Shown one piece after another: positions 8,196 to 16,329 of a DNA stretch of 64,000 nucleotides; within the stretch, counting starts at the first letter, position 1, and every line of letters begins with the position of its first letter. The DNA lies in assembly GCF_019212185.1 (NCBI RefSeq), contig NZ_CP078138.1, forward strand, positions 354,501 through 418,500, in the 5' to 3' direction. The notes beneath the pieces were generated by a model. That model did not search any database, was not told the origin of the DNA, and was given only the letters and a program-made list of their open reading frames with translations. Origin of the DNA: Pseudomonas fluorescens (GTDB lineage: Bacteria > Pseudomonadota > Gammaproteobacteria > Pseudomonadales > Pseudomonadaceae). Position numbers and translations under genes: made by a program.

Positions 8196-9191
8196 TCAAC
8201 GTCCCAGGGCTTTTTGCATACGCTGGCGCCAGGCGCTGTCGCTCATGATCGAAGCGTTGTCCCAGAAACCGGTGGCTTGCGGGCCATAGGAGTAGCTGGG
8301 CTCAAACATCTGCCAGACCAGCACCTGCGGCGGGTTTTTCTTGAAGTCGGCGGACTCCAGGTATTCCAGCAGCATCACCCAGTGGCCGATGTTGCCCGGC
8401 TTCCAGTTCACCGAAACCGGACGGTCGAGGACGTTGGACAATTTCTGCGGGAAGCCGAAGTACGGCTGCACCATGCTGTGGCCGGTCACGTGCACCGGTG
8501 CCGGGGCGGAGTCGAGCAGGCTGCCGCTGGTGTCCTGGCGGCGTACCACGAAGGTTTCGCGGCCGGTGGCCTTGCGTTGGTCTTCGGTCAGGAAGCGTTC
8601 GGCCAAGTCGCCGAAACGCCGCTCATTGAACTCTTTACCCAACTGCATGCCGGAGCCGGCGTTGCCCTTGAGGTTCGGCTCGACCTGCTTGATCAGCGCG
8701 GCGGTGGCCACGGCGGTAGCGTCGGCGGCCGGCTGCGCCCAGTGCTGGTCGGTACGGTAGAACACGTCCTTGCCAGCGCTTTTGACCTGAGCCAGCACGG
8801 CAGCGTCGTCGAAGGTCGGGATGCCGGCCTGCTTGAGCTTGCCGAGAATCGCCTGGTAGCGCTCCTTGACCTGCGGGCTGAGGGCTTTGTCGGCCGGCAG
8901 TTTGTCCTGATAGAACAGGGTCTTGTCCGGCAGCATCAGCACGATGAGTTTCACCCCGCGCGCTTGCAGGGCGTCGCGGGTGTCTTTGATCAAGGCGGTG
9001 TTGCTGTCGATGCTTTTGGTGTCGACGGTCGTCAGACTGCCCCAGCCGGGGAATAGCCAGCCGTCCTTGCCGCGAATCACCAGCGAGGAGTCATCAGCCT
9101 GCGCCGCGCCCATGCACAGCATCAGTGTGGCACCGATTACAGGCGTGGTCAGTTGCTTGAAGTTGTGCGCGACCAATCGTGAAAAAGACAT
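8196..9191 (-). CDS. AlgX-like periplasmic O-acyltransferase
   Basis: A 331-residue secreted SGNH-like protein with a cleavable signal ending near GAAQA-DD. The start ATG at 9191 is the one that gives this signal. Family motifs: GKDGWLFPGWGS, LIVLMLPDKTLFYQ, the Asp-X-His pair in YRTDQHW and the Ser-containing VHVTGHSMVQPYF. In alginate biosynthesis AlgX performs the final acetyl transfer to the polymer, so this protein is the best candidate for the terminal transferase here. Unlike AlgX, no separate carbohydrate-binding domain is evident after the catalytic domain. It sits between nfrA-like and algJ-like genes in the same orientation. Confidence 0.82.
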   Translation of the reverse strand: MSFSRLVAHNFKQLTTPVIGATLMLCMGAAQADDSSLVIRGKDGWLFPGWGSLTTVDTKSIDSNTALIKDTRDALQARGVKLIVLMLPDKTLFYQDKLPADKALSPQVKERYQAILGKLKQAGIPTFDDAAVLAQVKSAGKDVFYRTDQHWAQPAADATAVATAALIKQVEPNLKGNAGSGMQLGKEFNERRFGDLAERFLTEDQRKATGRETFVVRRQDTSGSLLDSAPAPVHVTGHSMVQPYFGFPQKLSNVLDRPVSVNWKPGNIGHWVMLLEYLESADFKKNPPQVLVWQMFEPSYSYGPQATGFWDNASIMSDSAWRQRMQKALGR

Positions 9192-9217
9192 GGCAAAGAT
9201 CCTTATGACTACGGGTC

Positions 9218-12055
9218 TCAATAGGAAAAAATCAGGTTCATGAACAGGCCTTCCGCCCGCTCGGTAGCGCCGCCGCCAATCGGGTAGCGGTACTGCATCG
9301 ACCAACTGATGGATGAGCGCGGAGCGTGGTAGTGATCCTCGCGGAACCAGTAGCGAACAGCGACACCGGGACCGACACCCAGGGACCAGGAGGTGGAGTC
9401 ATTGGTAAGCGACCAGTCCTGGCTTTCCAGGCTGATGTTGCTGCCATCGGTCGTGACGAAGTCGAGGTCAGTCGCGCGATCTTTTTGCCAGATCCAATCC
9501 GCAGCGCCGACGATATGCGGGAAGACCACGAGATTGGGGCTCAGGTTATCGAAACGCAGGCTGCGACCGATCCGCAGTTCAGTGCTGGCGAACACTTGCT
9601 GGCGCTTGAGCTGGCCATCGGTCTTGGCCAGTTGCCTGGTGGATTTTCCCTGACTGTCCACATCGTAGGCGGTGAACGTCGCGTTATTGTCCTCCCAGGA
9701 GTAACCCAGTTGAGCGTAGCCATCCATGGTGAACCAATTAGATTCATTGCGACGCAGCTCGGTGCCTTTGTAGAAGCCGTAAGTGATGTACGACAGCCAG
9801 CCGCCAGCGTCACTATCGAGCTGATACCGGGTGAGAATGCCGTTGATCAGAGGGTTGGCGGTTCCGTTATCAGTATTAGCCTTGGCAATGGCTGCGTTGG
9901 CTGCCGCGACTTCTTGCTGAATTCTGCATTGGTCGTCTCGCGATGTTGGGTACGCGCTGCCTTCACGGGTCGCTGAGCCAAGGAAGAATCTTCGTTCCAG
10001 GCCAAAGGTGAGACCGGTGTCAGCCAACATGTAGCGCACACCCAGTGAGCCGATGGTGCTGGGAAATCCAGTCACGGTTCTTGAACCGTTGGTTCGATCG
10101 CCGCCATCCAGTGATTCCTGGGCAGCTTCTCCGCTGCACGGATCGATGAAACGGTCCGATTTGAACTTGCTGCCTTCGTCATACAGGGTATTGGTCAGTC
10201 GCCCATAGACCTCGAGGATGCCGTTCTGATCATTGAACTGGGTTGGCCGCCAGTACAGCTCGGCGGTACTGAACAGCGAGTCGCCCGCCGTGCTCAGGCC
10301 GGCGCCGCTGCTGTTAGTAGTTGGTTGCGCGCCGCGATAGCCGAGCGAAACGGTCGCGCCCCATTCGCGGTCCAGTCCGGAAATCGCGCTGCGGGTGTTG
10401 TAGCGCTGCTCGTCGTCCATCTCCAGCTTGTTGGCATCGGCCAGGTCGATGGCTTTCTTCAGTTGCTTGACCGCACCCGGGTTGTCGCCCATGGCTGACT
10501 GGGCGTAGGCCTGATTGAGGATAACGCTCGGTGGCGCCTTGCCCGTCGCCTCGGCGGCGCGGTAGTCCTGCAACGCCAGGTCGGGCTGGCGATTGCGTTG
10601 GCGCACGTAGCCGCGCTGGATCAGCAGGTCGGCATCGTTGGGCGTGACCGCCAGTGCACGGGACAAGCGTTGGTCGGCTTCGGCGACCTGGGCAGGGTTG
10701 CCCGATGCCAGGGCGGTGGTCAGCAGGCGCTGGTAGTCCGGATTGTCCGGTGCCTGTTCAACGGCCAGGCGCGCCTGGGTGATCGCTTCCTGATAGTCCT
10801 GCCGACCATAGGCGGCATAGGCCGCAGTGGCGGGGCCGCCGGGACCGGTGACCTGGTCGGAGGGCAACAGCTCGCACTGGGTGCCGTAGGGCGTGTCCTG
10901 GCAGGATTGGGCCGGCGCCGGATAGAGCGCGGTGGTCAGTTTGGCCGGTGGCTTTTTTGCTTCATCCAGGGCTTTGCGGCGCTTGATGGTCGCTTCGTCG
11001 CTGGCGTCCAGTTGGCTGAGCAACTGATCGGCGCGGGCCGTGTCGCCCGAGGCCAGGGCGCCGTCGATGGCAATCAGGCGCACGTTGCGCCGTTGGTCAT
11101 CGTCGAGCCAGTCCTGAGCCAGGGCCTCGTCGAAATCGCCTTTGGCTGCGTCGCCGTTGCCCTGCAACTGGCGCAGGTAGGCACGCATGACCAGCATGAC
11201 GGTGTTTTCGTCGTTCTCCTGCAGGGCTTCAGTGGCGGCCTGTTCGGCGGCGGCCGGCTGTTTGTTCTGCAGCAGGGCGGTGACCAACAGCAAGCGTTGG
11301 CTGGCAACATCCGGGGCGAGGTCAACAGCCACCCGGGCCAGTCTGGCAGCTTCAGCCGGATTATGTTCGATCAGCGCCTTGTACGCCTGTTGGGTCGGCA
11401 GCACGGCCATGCGCCGTTGCAGCATGGCCCGACGCGCTTCAAGGTCGCTGAGGTTCGGTGGCTTCAAGGCGATGGCCTGGTTGGCCGCAGCGACCCCTTC
11501 CGACCATTTTTCCTGAGCCTCCAGGGCGTCGAGCCAAAGCAAGGCCCACGGCCCTTGAGTCGGGTCGGCGCGGAAGGCTTGCTCGCCATAGCTGGCAGCG
11601 CCTGGCATGTCGCCGGCGTTGTAGGCGGCATAACCTTTGGTCGCCAGCGGGAAACCCTTTTGGTAGGCGGCGGAAGGGCCTTTACCTGGCGCAGCGGCGC
11701 CTTGCGGCTGGAGATTTTTCACCGTGGCGCGCAAGGCAGGATCATCCACCCCGCGTTTGATTGCCGCCTGGGCTGCCTGGCGTGCCTGGGTCGTGCGTCC
11801 AAGTTTTTGCAGGGTGTAGACCTGCAACAGATTCAGCCGAACCACTTCCGGGCGCAGCTTCAGTGCCGCGTTGACCTGCTCCAGCGCGTCGCGATAGCGG
11901 CCGGCCTGGTAACTCTTGTAAGCCAGATCGGCCTGCTGCCAGGCCTCGCCCTCCAAAGGCGCCTCATAGGCGGCAGCCGACGCTGGCAACGACAGGAAGG
12001 ATGCGCCGCAAAACAGCGCTGCTGTGAGCACAAGTAAGCGCGAAGTCGGAATCAT
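9218..12055 (-). CDS. nfrA: NfrA-like outer membrane glycan exporter (TPR plus beta-barrel)
   Basis: A 945-residue secreted protein. After a signal peptide (LLVLTAALFCGASFLSLPASA) there are many TPR-like helical repeats (for example WQQADLAYKSYQAGRYRDAL, and YAAYGRQDYQEAITQARLAV), giving about 550 residues of periplasmic scaffold. The C-terminal third is aromatic and beta-rich and ends in MNLIFSY, as expected for an outer-membrane barrel. The layout matches NfrA, the E. coli phage N4 receptor, and is analogous to BcsC, PelB or AlgK-AlgE in polysaccharide export. Its ATG overlaps the stop of the synthase gene (ATGA). The symbol rests on architecture and on pairing with the NfrB-like synthase. 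Confidence 0.8.
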   Translation of the reverse strand: MIPTSRLLVLTAALFCGASFLSLPASAAAYEAPLEGEAWQQADLAYKSYQAGRYRDALEQVNAALKLRPEVVRLNLLQVYTLQKLGRTTQARQAAQAAIKRGVDDPALRATVKNLQPQGAAAPGKGPSAAYQKGFPLATKGYAAYNAGDMPGAASYGEQAFRADPTQGPWALLWLDALEAQEKWSEGVAAANQAIALKPPNLSDLEARRAMLQRRMAVLPTQQAYKALIEHNPAEAARLARVAVDLAPDVASQRLLLVTALLQNKQPAAAEQAATEALQENDENTVMLVMRAYLRQLQGNGDAAKGDFDEALAQDWLDDDQRRNVRLIAIDGALASGDTARADQLLSQLDASDEATIKRRKALDEAKKPPAKLTTALYPAPAQSCQDTPYGTQCELLPSDQVTGPGGPATAAYAAYGRQDYQEAITQARLAVEQAPDNPDYQRLLTTALASGNPAQVAEADQRLSRALAVTPNDADLLIQRGYVRQRNRQPDLALQDYRAAEATGKAPPSVILNQAYAQSAMGDNPGAVKQLKKAIDLADANKLEMDDEQRYNTRSAISGLDREWGATVSLGYRGAQPTTNSSGAGLSTAGDSLFSTAELYWRPTQFNDQNGILEVYGRLTNTLYDEGSKFKSDRFIDPCSGEAAQESLDGGDRTNGSRTVTGFPSTIGSLGVRYMLADTGLTFGLERRFFLGSATREGSAYPTSRDDQCRIQQEVAAANAAIAKANTDNGTANPLINGILTRYQLDSDAGGWLSYITYGFYKGTELRRNESNWFTMDGYAQLGYSWEDNNATFTAYDVDSQGKSTRQLAKTDGQLKRQQVFASTELRIGRSLRFDNLSPNLVVFPHIVGAADWIWQKDRATDLDFVTTDGSNISLESQDWSLTNDSTSWSLGVGPGVAVRYWFREDHYHAPRSSISWSMQYRYPIGGGATERAEGLFMNLIFSY

Positions 12056-13752
12056 GGCAGCTCGGTTGATCGTGGTTCGTCGGGAGGCGCGGCGAGTGGT
12101 TCGCCCGTGTCGTTCTGGAAGGAGATCGCTTCGCTCAGGGTGGCCTGGTCGAGGTACCCGTGCTCCAGCAAAATCTGCCCCAGTGGCTTGTGTTCGGTGG
12201 CCTGGGCCTCCAGGGCCTTGGTCAGCGACTCCTGGTCGATCGCCCGCCACGACATCAGCAGGTCACCCAGGCGCAGGCGCTGTTGAACGAGCTGATCGGA
12301 GGACGGGAAGTCGTGCATGGTCTTGTCCCAGACCAGCGGCTTGCCGAGGAACAGGTGGCCCAGGTACAGGCGCCAAGCCCGTGCGGCGGCCATGGCGTTG
12401 ATGAAGTTGCCGATGATCATCCGTGGCGCCGAGAGAATCGCGTGCTCCCAGCCGTACAGCCGGCCGACAAAGTAGCCACGCTGGAACACCCGCATGCTCA
12501 ATAGGATGCCGTTCGCCCACATCAACTGCAGCAGGCCGCTGTGGGGGGTGAACACTGAAGGGAAATAAGTGGTCCACCAGCCCATCGAGGTCATCAGCAT
12601 GAACAGCAGGTGCTGGGCCAGCAGGACATAGGCGACGATCGCCACGAACGAGGTGATCAAGCCCTTGCGGTCACGATACAGCAGGTACTTGGTGGCCAGC
12701 GAACCTTCCCAGCCCACCTGACTCCAGCCTTGCAGGCCAATGCCCAGGGTCCAGCGGGCTTTCTGCCGATAGGCGGTGCGGAAGGTGTCGGGGAAATACT
12801 CACGCACGCCCAACGGCATGTGCACCGCGACCATATCCACCGCGCCGTGGCCAAACCACTTGGTGCGCTTGGCGATGTAGTCCACCGGGAATTTGCCGAA
12901 AATCTGCTTCATGCCGCGCCGGGCGAGGCGCGCACCGATGTCGTAGTCCTCGGTGAGGGTGTCGGTGTTGAACGGCTGATTATCGGTTTCGGCCGAGAGC
13001 TGAAGCAGGGCTCGGCGCGAGAAACAGGTGCCGACACCGGCCGACGGCACCATCTTCGACATGCTTTCACGCACCACCAGGTCCTTGGTGTGCCACTCGG
13101 CAAACTCGTCCATGTAGGTGCCCGCCACCAGCTCGTACCACTCCCGTTCCAGGGACGTTACCGGCAGTTGGATGAAGTCGATACGTGGCAGCAGGTAATT
13201 GAAGTAGTGCAGTTCCAGGTGATGCAGGACGTCTTCGCTGTCATGCAGGATGACCCCGGCAAACGGCTCCGGCTGGCGCAGGTCCTGGGCGAAGATCGCC
13301 TGGATGATCCAGTTCAGGCAGTCGGCCTTGCAGGTCGGGCCGTCGTGGGGGACTTCGACGCGGATCAGCTGTTTATAGCGCCGACGCATGCGCTCCACCT
13401 CTTCGATGGTGCGCGCGTCGTTGCAGTAGGTGCCGACGAAGATGTAGTAGTTCTTGTACTCGAGCGAACCCACCATGTTCTCGAGCATCGGCGCGATCAC
13501 GTCGTATTCGAGCCAGGCCGGGATCATGATCGCCAGCGGCTGCTCGCGCTTGGCGCGCAGTTGCTCGGCGGTCAGCTTCTTGTAGCGGTGCTTGACCGTG
13601 AGCGAGCGGTACGTCTGGCGCGCCCAGTACCAGCCATCGATGAACAGGTCATCGAGGCTGGAGAGCATGATCAGCACGCCGACTATCACGGTCACGATTT
13701 CGAGAACGTGATAGTAGTCCGCTAATAGGTACGGCAAATATAGCGACGACAT
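12052..13752 (-). CDS. nfrB: NfrB-like GT2 polysaccharide synthase with C-terminal MshEN domain
   Basis: A 566-residue inner-membrane processive glycosyltransferase. It has an N-terminal membrane segment (EIVTVIVGVLIMLSSL), then a cytoplasmic GT2 domain with DSED (171-174), TEDYD (267-271) and QKARW (330-334), the D,D,D,QxxRW set of cellulose/PNAG-type synthases, then further membrane segments. Residues about 492-545 form a C-terminal domain with RLGDLL, ALEAQ and LGQILLEHGYLDQATL, the pattern of the MshEN fold that binds c-di-GMP. E. coli NfrB is a c-di-GMP-responsive enzyme that works with WecB and NfrA to export an N-acetylmannosamine-based glycan; the same partners occur here. Direct evidence is the motifs; the polymer is inference. 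Confidence 0.85.
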   Translation of the reverse strand: MSSLYLPYLLADYYHVLEIVTVIVGVLIMLSSLDDLFIDGWYWARQTYRSLTVKHRYKKLTAEQLRAKREQPLAIMIPAWLEYDVIAPMLENMVGSLEYKNYYIFVGTYCNDARTIEEVERMRRRYKQLIRVEVPHDGPTCKADCLNWIIQAIFAQDLRQPEPFAGVILHDSEDVLHHLELHYFNYLLPRIDFIQLPVTSLEREWYELVAGTYMDEFAEWHTKDLVVRESMSKMVPSAGVGTCFSRRALLQLSAETDNQPFNTDTLTEDYDIGARLARRGMKQIFGKFPVDYIAKRTKWFGHGAVDMVAVHMPLGVREYFPDTFRTAYRQKARWTLGIGLQGWSQVGWEGSLATKYLLYRDRKGLITSFVAIVAYVLLAQHLLFMLMTSMGWWTTYFPSVFTPHSGLLQLMWANGILLSMRVFQRGYFVGRLYGWEHAILSAPRMIIGNFINAMAAARAWRLYLGHLFLGKPLVWDKTMHDFPSSDQLVQQRLRLGDLLMSWRAIDQESLTKALEAQATEHKPLGQILLEHGYLDQATLSEAISFQNDTGEPLAAPPDEPRSTELP

Positions 13753-13770
13753 ATGCTGTTCCCGTGGTCG

Positions 13771-15978
13771 TTACAAGCCTTGTTTCTTTTTCTGGCGGCG
13801 GGCCAGAACACCCAGCACCAGCAGTACCAGCAATGAAGCGGCAAACAGTGGCAACACCCACGCCAGGTACTTGCGCCATTGGTGGAACGGCGTCTCGCTC
13901 AGGCCCATCGACTGGCTCAGTTGCGGGTTGGAGCTGTCGACCCAGGTCAGCGGTCCTTCCTCACCCAACACCACGGCATTGCCCTGGTTGAACACGAACG
14001 GCGCGCGCGGAGTCAGCACCTGGTCACCCAGGGCGTACCAGATCACGCCGTGCTGGTTGTTCGAGTCGACCACCGAGGCGGCGCTCAACGGCTGCGGCCC
14101 GGTCAGGTCAAGCAGGCGCTTTTCATCACCACCGGCGCGCAGGCGTTGCAGGTCCTTGACGTCGATCAGCGGCTTGGCGCCGTCGACCGGCACATCCAGC
14201 GACAGGAACGGCTTGGTTGGTTTGAACACCTGGCTGCTGTCGGCCAGGGTCAGCTCGGCGTTGACCGGCGACACCGAGGCGGCGCTGGCGAGGCGAATGA
14301 TCTGGCGCAGATTGGCCGCCGGGTTATCCAGGGCGGTTTTCGGCACAATCACCTGAGCATTGCCGGCGAGCAGTGGCAGCAGGCCGACAAAGGTCCCGTC
14401 CGGCTCGGCATCCGAAGAGCGCAGGTAGCTGGTGGGCAGCACGTTGACCGGATAACCCTGCGGAATCTCGGCGCAGTTCGGCGAGACCGGTTGGCGCTGG
14501 AAACGCACCTGCAGGTTGTTGGTCACGCCCAGTGCATAGCCAGGGACGCGGGCCGTCAGGCGTTCGGGTTGGCCGTCGGCGGACAATTGCTTGGCATTGA
14601 GCAGGATGCCGTTCCACAGCACCGAAGCGACTGGCAGGGTGCTGGAAGCGCCCGGTGCGGCGGCGACATCCAGTACCAGCTCGCCGGGCATGCGGCCCTG
14701 GACAGCGACAGCGCTCAGCGGGAACACCGCCGTCCACTCGCCACGCGTGACGACATCGAAAGCGGTGGTTGAACCACCGAGTGCGCTGACGCGCATTTCA
14801 CGCTGACTGGCATCGCCGCTCTCGCCGGCCTGGCTGATGGTCGCTTCGGAGGAGACCAGCACATTGCGCCAGTGCGAATCAAACACCCCGGCGGCCTTGG
14901 CGCCCGCATCGGCGGCCACCGCAATCACGGCCTGGTGACCGAGACTGACCAGTTGGATCTGTTGGCTGCCCGGAACTTTCTGCGCGGCGCTGGCATGACG
15001 GCTGCGCCATTCCTGCACAGCCTTGACAGCATCTTCGTCGTTTTTCAGTTGATCTTGCAGGGCATCCAGCGCGGCGTTGATCTGGCCCACCAGCGCAGTG
15101 TCGGCAATGGCCAGATCGGCGCGGGTCGCGCTGGCGTCCAGCACCAGCAATGCGCCCAGCTCGGCGGCGTTGGCCACCTTGTGCTGGGTCTTGCCGGCGA
15201 GGGCCGAGAACGGTGCGACTGAGGTCAGCGCGGTGGGGATCTTCAGACCATCGACCGCAACGGTTTCGCCCACGGACGGAAATGCCCTGACCTGAGCGCG
15301 CTTGGCGTTGCGTTCCAGTGCCACGCCCAGGCGCCAGGCGCTATCAAAGCTTTGTTGTTCAAGCTTGCCGGCGGCAATCAGGATCACCGGTTTGCCGGGC
15401 AGGGTGCTCCAGGCATCGGCCAGGGTGTGCAGGCCCTGCATCGAGTAGCGGTAAGTCAGTGCGGTGTCCGGGGAGAGCGTCAGGATGTTGCTGCTCTGGC
15501 GCGTCGGTTCGCACAGGGTCTGGCCGCTGGGGGAGCTCCAATCGACGGTGAAGTCGACAAAACCGGACTCATGGCGGCGCGCCTCGACCGGGAGGACGCG
15601 GGCCAGGTCGCCTTCGCGCTCGGTGATGCGCTGGGCATGCAGCGGCCGGCTATCAACGGACAGTCGCAACGCGGCAGCGGCTTCTTCACCCTTGATGAAA
15701 TCGCCCTGAATGTTGATCGAGGCGGCATCCAGCGCGACGCCCTTGGGCACCGGCAGGAAGAAGGATTGATGGTTATCACTTTCTTGCAGCACCACCGGAT
15801 TGGTGATGCCCATATCGGCCAGCGACACGCTGCGTTGTACCCAGTCGTCCTGCGCCAGGGTGCGGATCGCATCGCTGCCAGGCGAGGCCATGGCAAACAG
15901 CGGGGCCGCGAATGGTGCGACCAGCACAACCTGTTTGAGGAGGGTGAGGCACTGCTTACGATTCGAGAAAGTATTCAT
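13771..15978 (-). CDS. BcsB-like periplasmic polysaccharide synthase subunit
   Basis: A 735-residue protein with an N-terminal signal (QVVLVAPFAAPLFAMA), a long periplasmic beta-rich body and a C-terminal membrane anchor (VLPLFAASLLVLLVLGVLA) followed by a basic tail RRQKKKQG. This is the topology of BcsB, the partner of the cellulose synthase. Matching stretches include FFLPVPKGVALDAASINIQGDF near the N-terminus and SWRNG-type jelly-roll segments later. It lies 18 bases upstream of the synthase gene. It would guide the nascent chain across the periplasm toward the NfrA-like exporter. There is no cellulose-specific gene such as bcsQ or bcsZ nearby, so cellulose itself is unlikely. Confidence 0.75.
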   Translation of the reverse strand: MNTFSNRKQCLTLLKQVVLVAPFAAPLFAMASPGSDAIRTLAQDDWVQRSVSLADMGITNPVVLQESDNHQSFFLPVPKGVALDAASINIQGDFIKGEEAAAALRLSVDSRPLHAQRITEREGDLARVLPVEARRHESGFVDFTVDWSSPSGQTLCEPTRQSSNILTLSPDTALTYRYSMQGLHTLADAWSTLPGKPVILIAAGKLEQQSFDSAWRLGVALERNAKRAQVRAFPSVGETVAVDGLKIPTALTSVAPFSALAGKTQHKVANAAELGALLVLDASATRADLAIADTALVGQINAALDALQDQLKNDEDAVKAVQEWRSRHASAAQKVPGSQQIQLVSLGHQAVIAVAADAGAKAAGVFDSHWRNVLVSSEATISQAGESGDASQREMRVSALGGSTTAFDVVTRGEWTAVFPLSAVAVQGRMPGELVLDVAAAPGASSTLPVASVLWNGILLNAKQLSADGQPERLTARVPGYALGVTNNLQVRFQRQPVSPNCAEIPQGYPVNVLPTSYLRSSDAEPDGTFVGLLPLLAGNAQVIVPKTALDNPAANLRQIIRLASAASVSPVNAELTLADSSQVFKPTKPFLSLDVPVDGAKPLIDVKDLQRLRAGGDEKRLLDLTGPQPLSAASVVDSNNQHGVIWYALGDQVLTPRAPFVFNQGNAVVLGEEGPLTWVDSSNPQLSQSMGLSETPFHQWRKYLAWVLPLFAASLLVLLVLGVLARRQKKKQGL

Positions 15979-16329
15979 GCGTAGTATCGGCCGCATCTTG
16001 TAAGTGAGAGGTCTCGACTGCCCTGCGCGGGTCCACGGCCAATGGCGTGGCCCCGCGCAGGCGACAGGCGATGTACACGGGCTCAGTGACGGTGCTCAGC
16101 CGGGATACGGGCTGGGGCACATACCTCTAATGGGCTGGCATGAGCTCGAACAATAAGTGGCAGTGCTGGAGGGAATATGGCCATTGTTTTTCCATGTGGC
16201 TGCATTGGATCCATCCCCGCATTGGCAGCCACACTGTGTAGTGTTGCAGTGCCATGTGTCAATATTTTGATGTATTTTCTTTTTTTAACACGCCTTTGGT
16301 TTGGCGCGACGTTATTTTGACTTGTTAGT
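15979..16329 (-). promoter_or_regulatory. 351-bp leader between wecB and the bcsB-like gene
   Basis: No credible gene is present. The stretch turns AT-rich toward the wecB end. It contains a strong stem-loop (16022-16061) and a FleQ-box-like sequence (16258-16271). It is the only long gap inside the polysaccharide locus, so a second promoter or a post-transcriptional control point for the genes from bcsB-like onward is plausible. Confidence 0.4.
16022..16061 (-). promoter_or_regulatory. Strong GC-rich stem-loop in the wecB/bcsB-like leader
   Basis: Arms 16022-16031 and 16052-16061 are perfectly complementary (ten pairs), extended by a five-pair inner stem (16033-16037 with 16046-16050). No T-run follows on either strand, so it is not a classic intrinsic terminator. 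It would lie in the 5' leader about 45 bases before the bcsB-like start and could stabilise, attenuate or bind the transcript. Confidence 0.5.

Noticed and set aside
3081..9191. Assignment of the Alg-like genes to the alginate locus
   Set aside because: algD, alg8, alg44, algK, algE, algG and algL are absent, and the genes sit with an Nfr-type synthase and a Dlt-type ligase instead.
13771..15978. Assignment of the locus to cellulose because of the BcsB-like gene
   Set aside because: No BcsA with a PilZ domain, BcsC, BcsZ or BcsQ is present; the synthase and exporter are NfrB/NfrA-like and wecB points to ManNAc.
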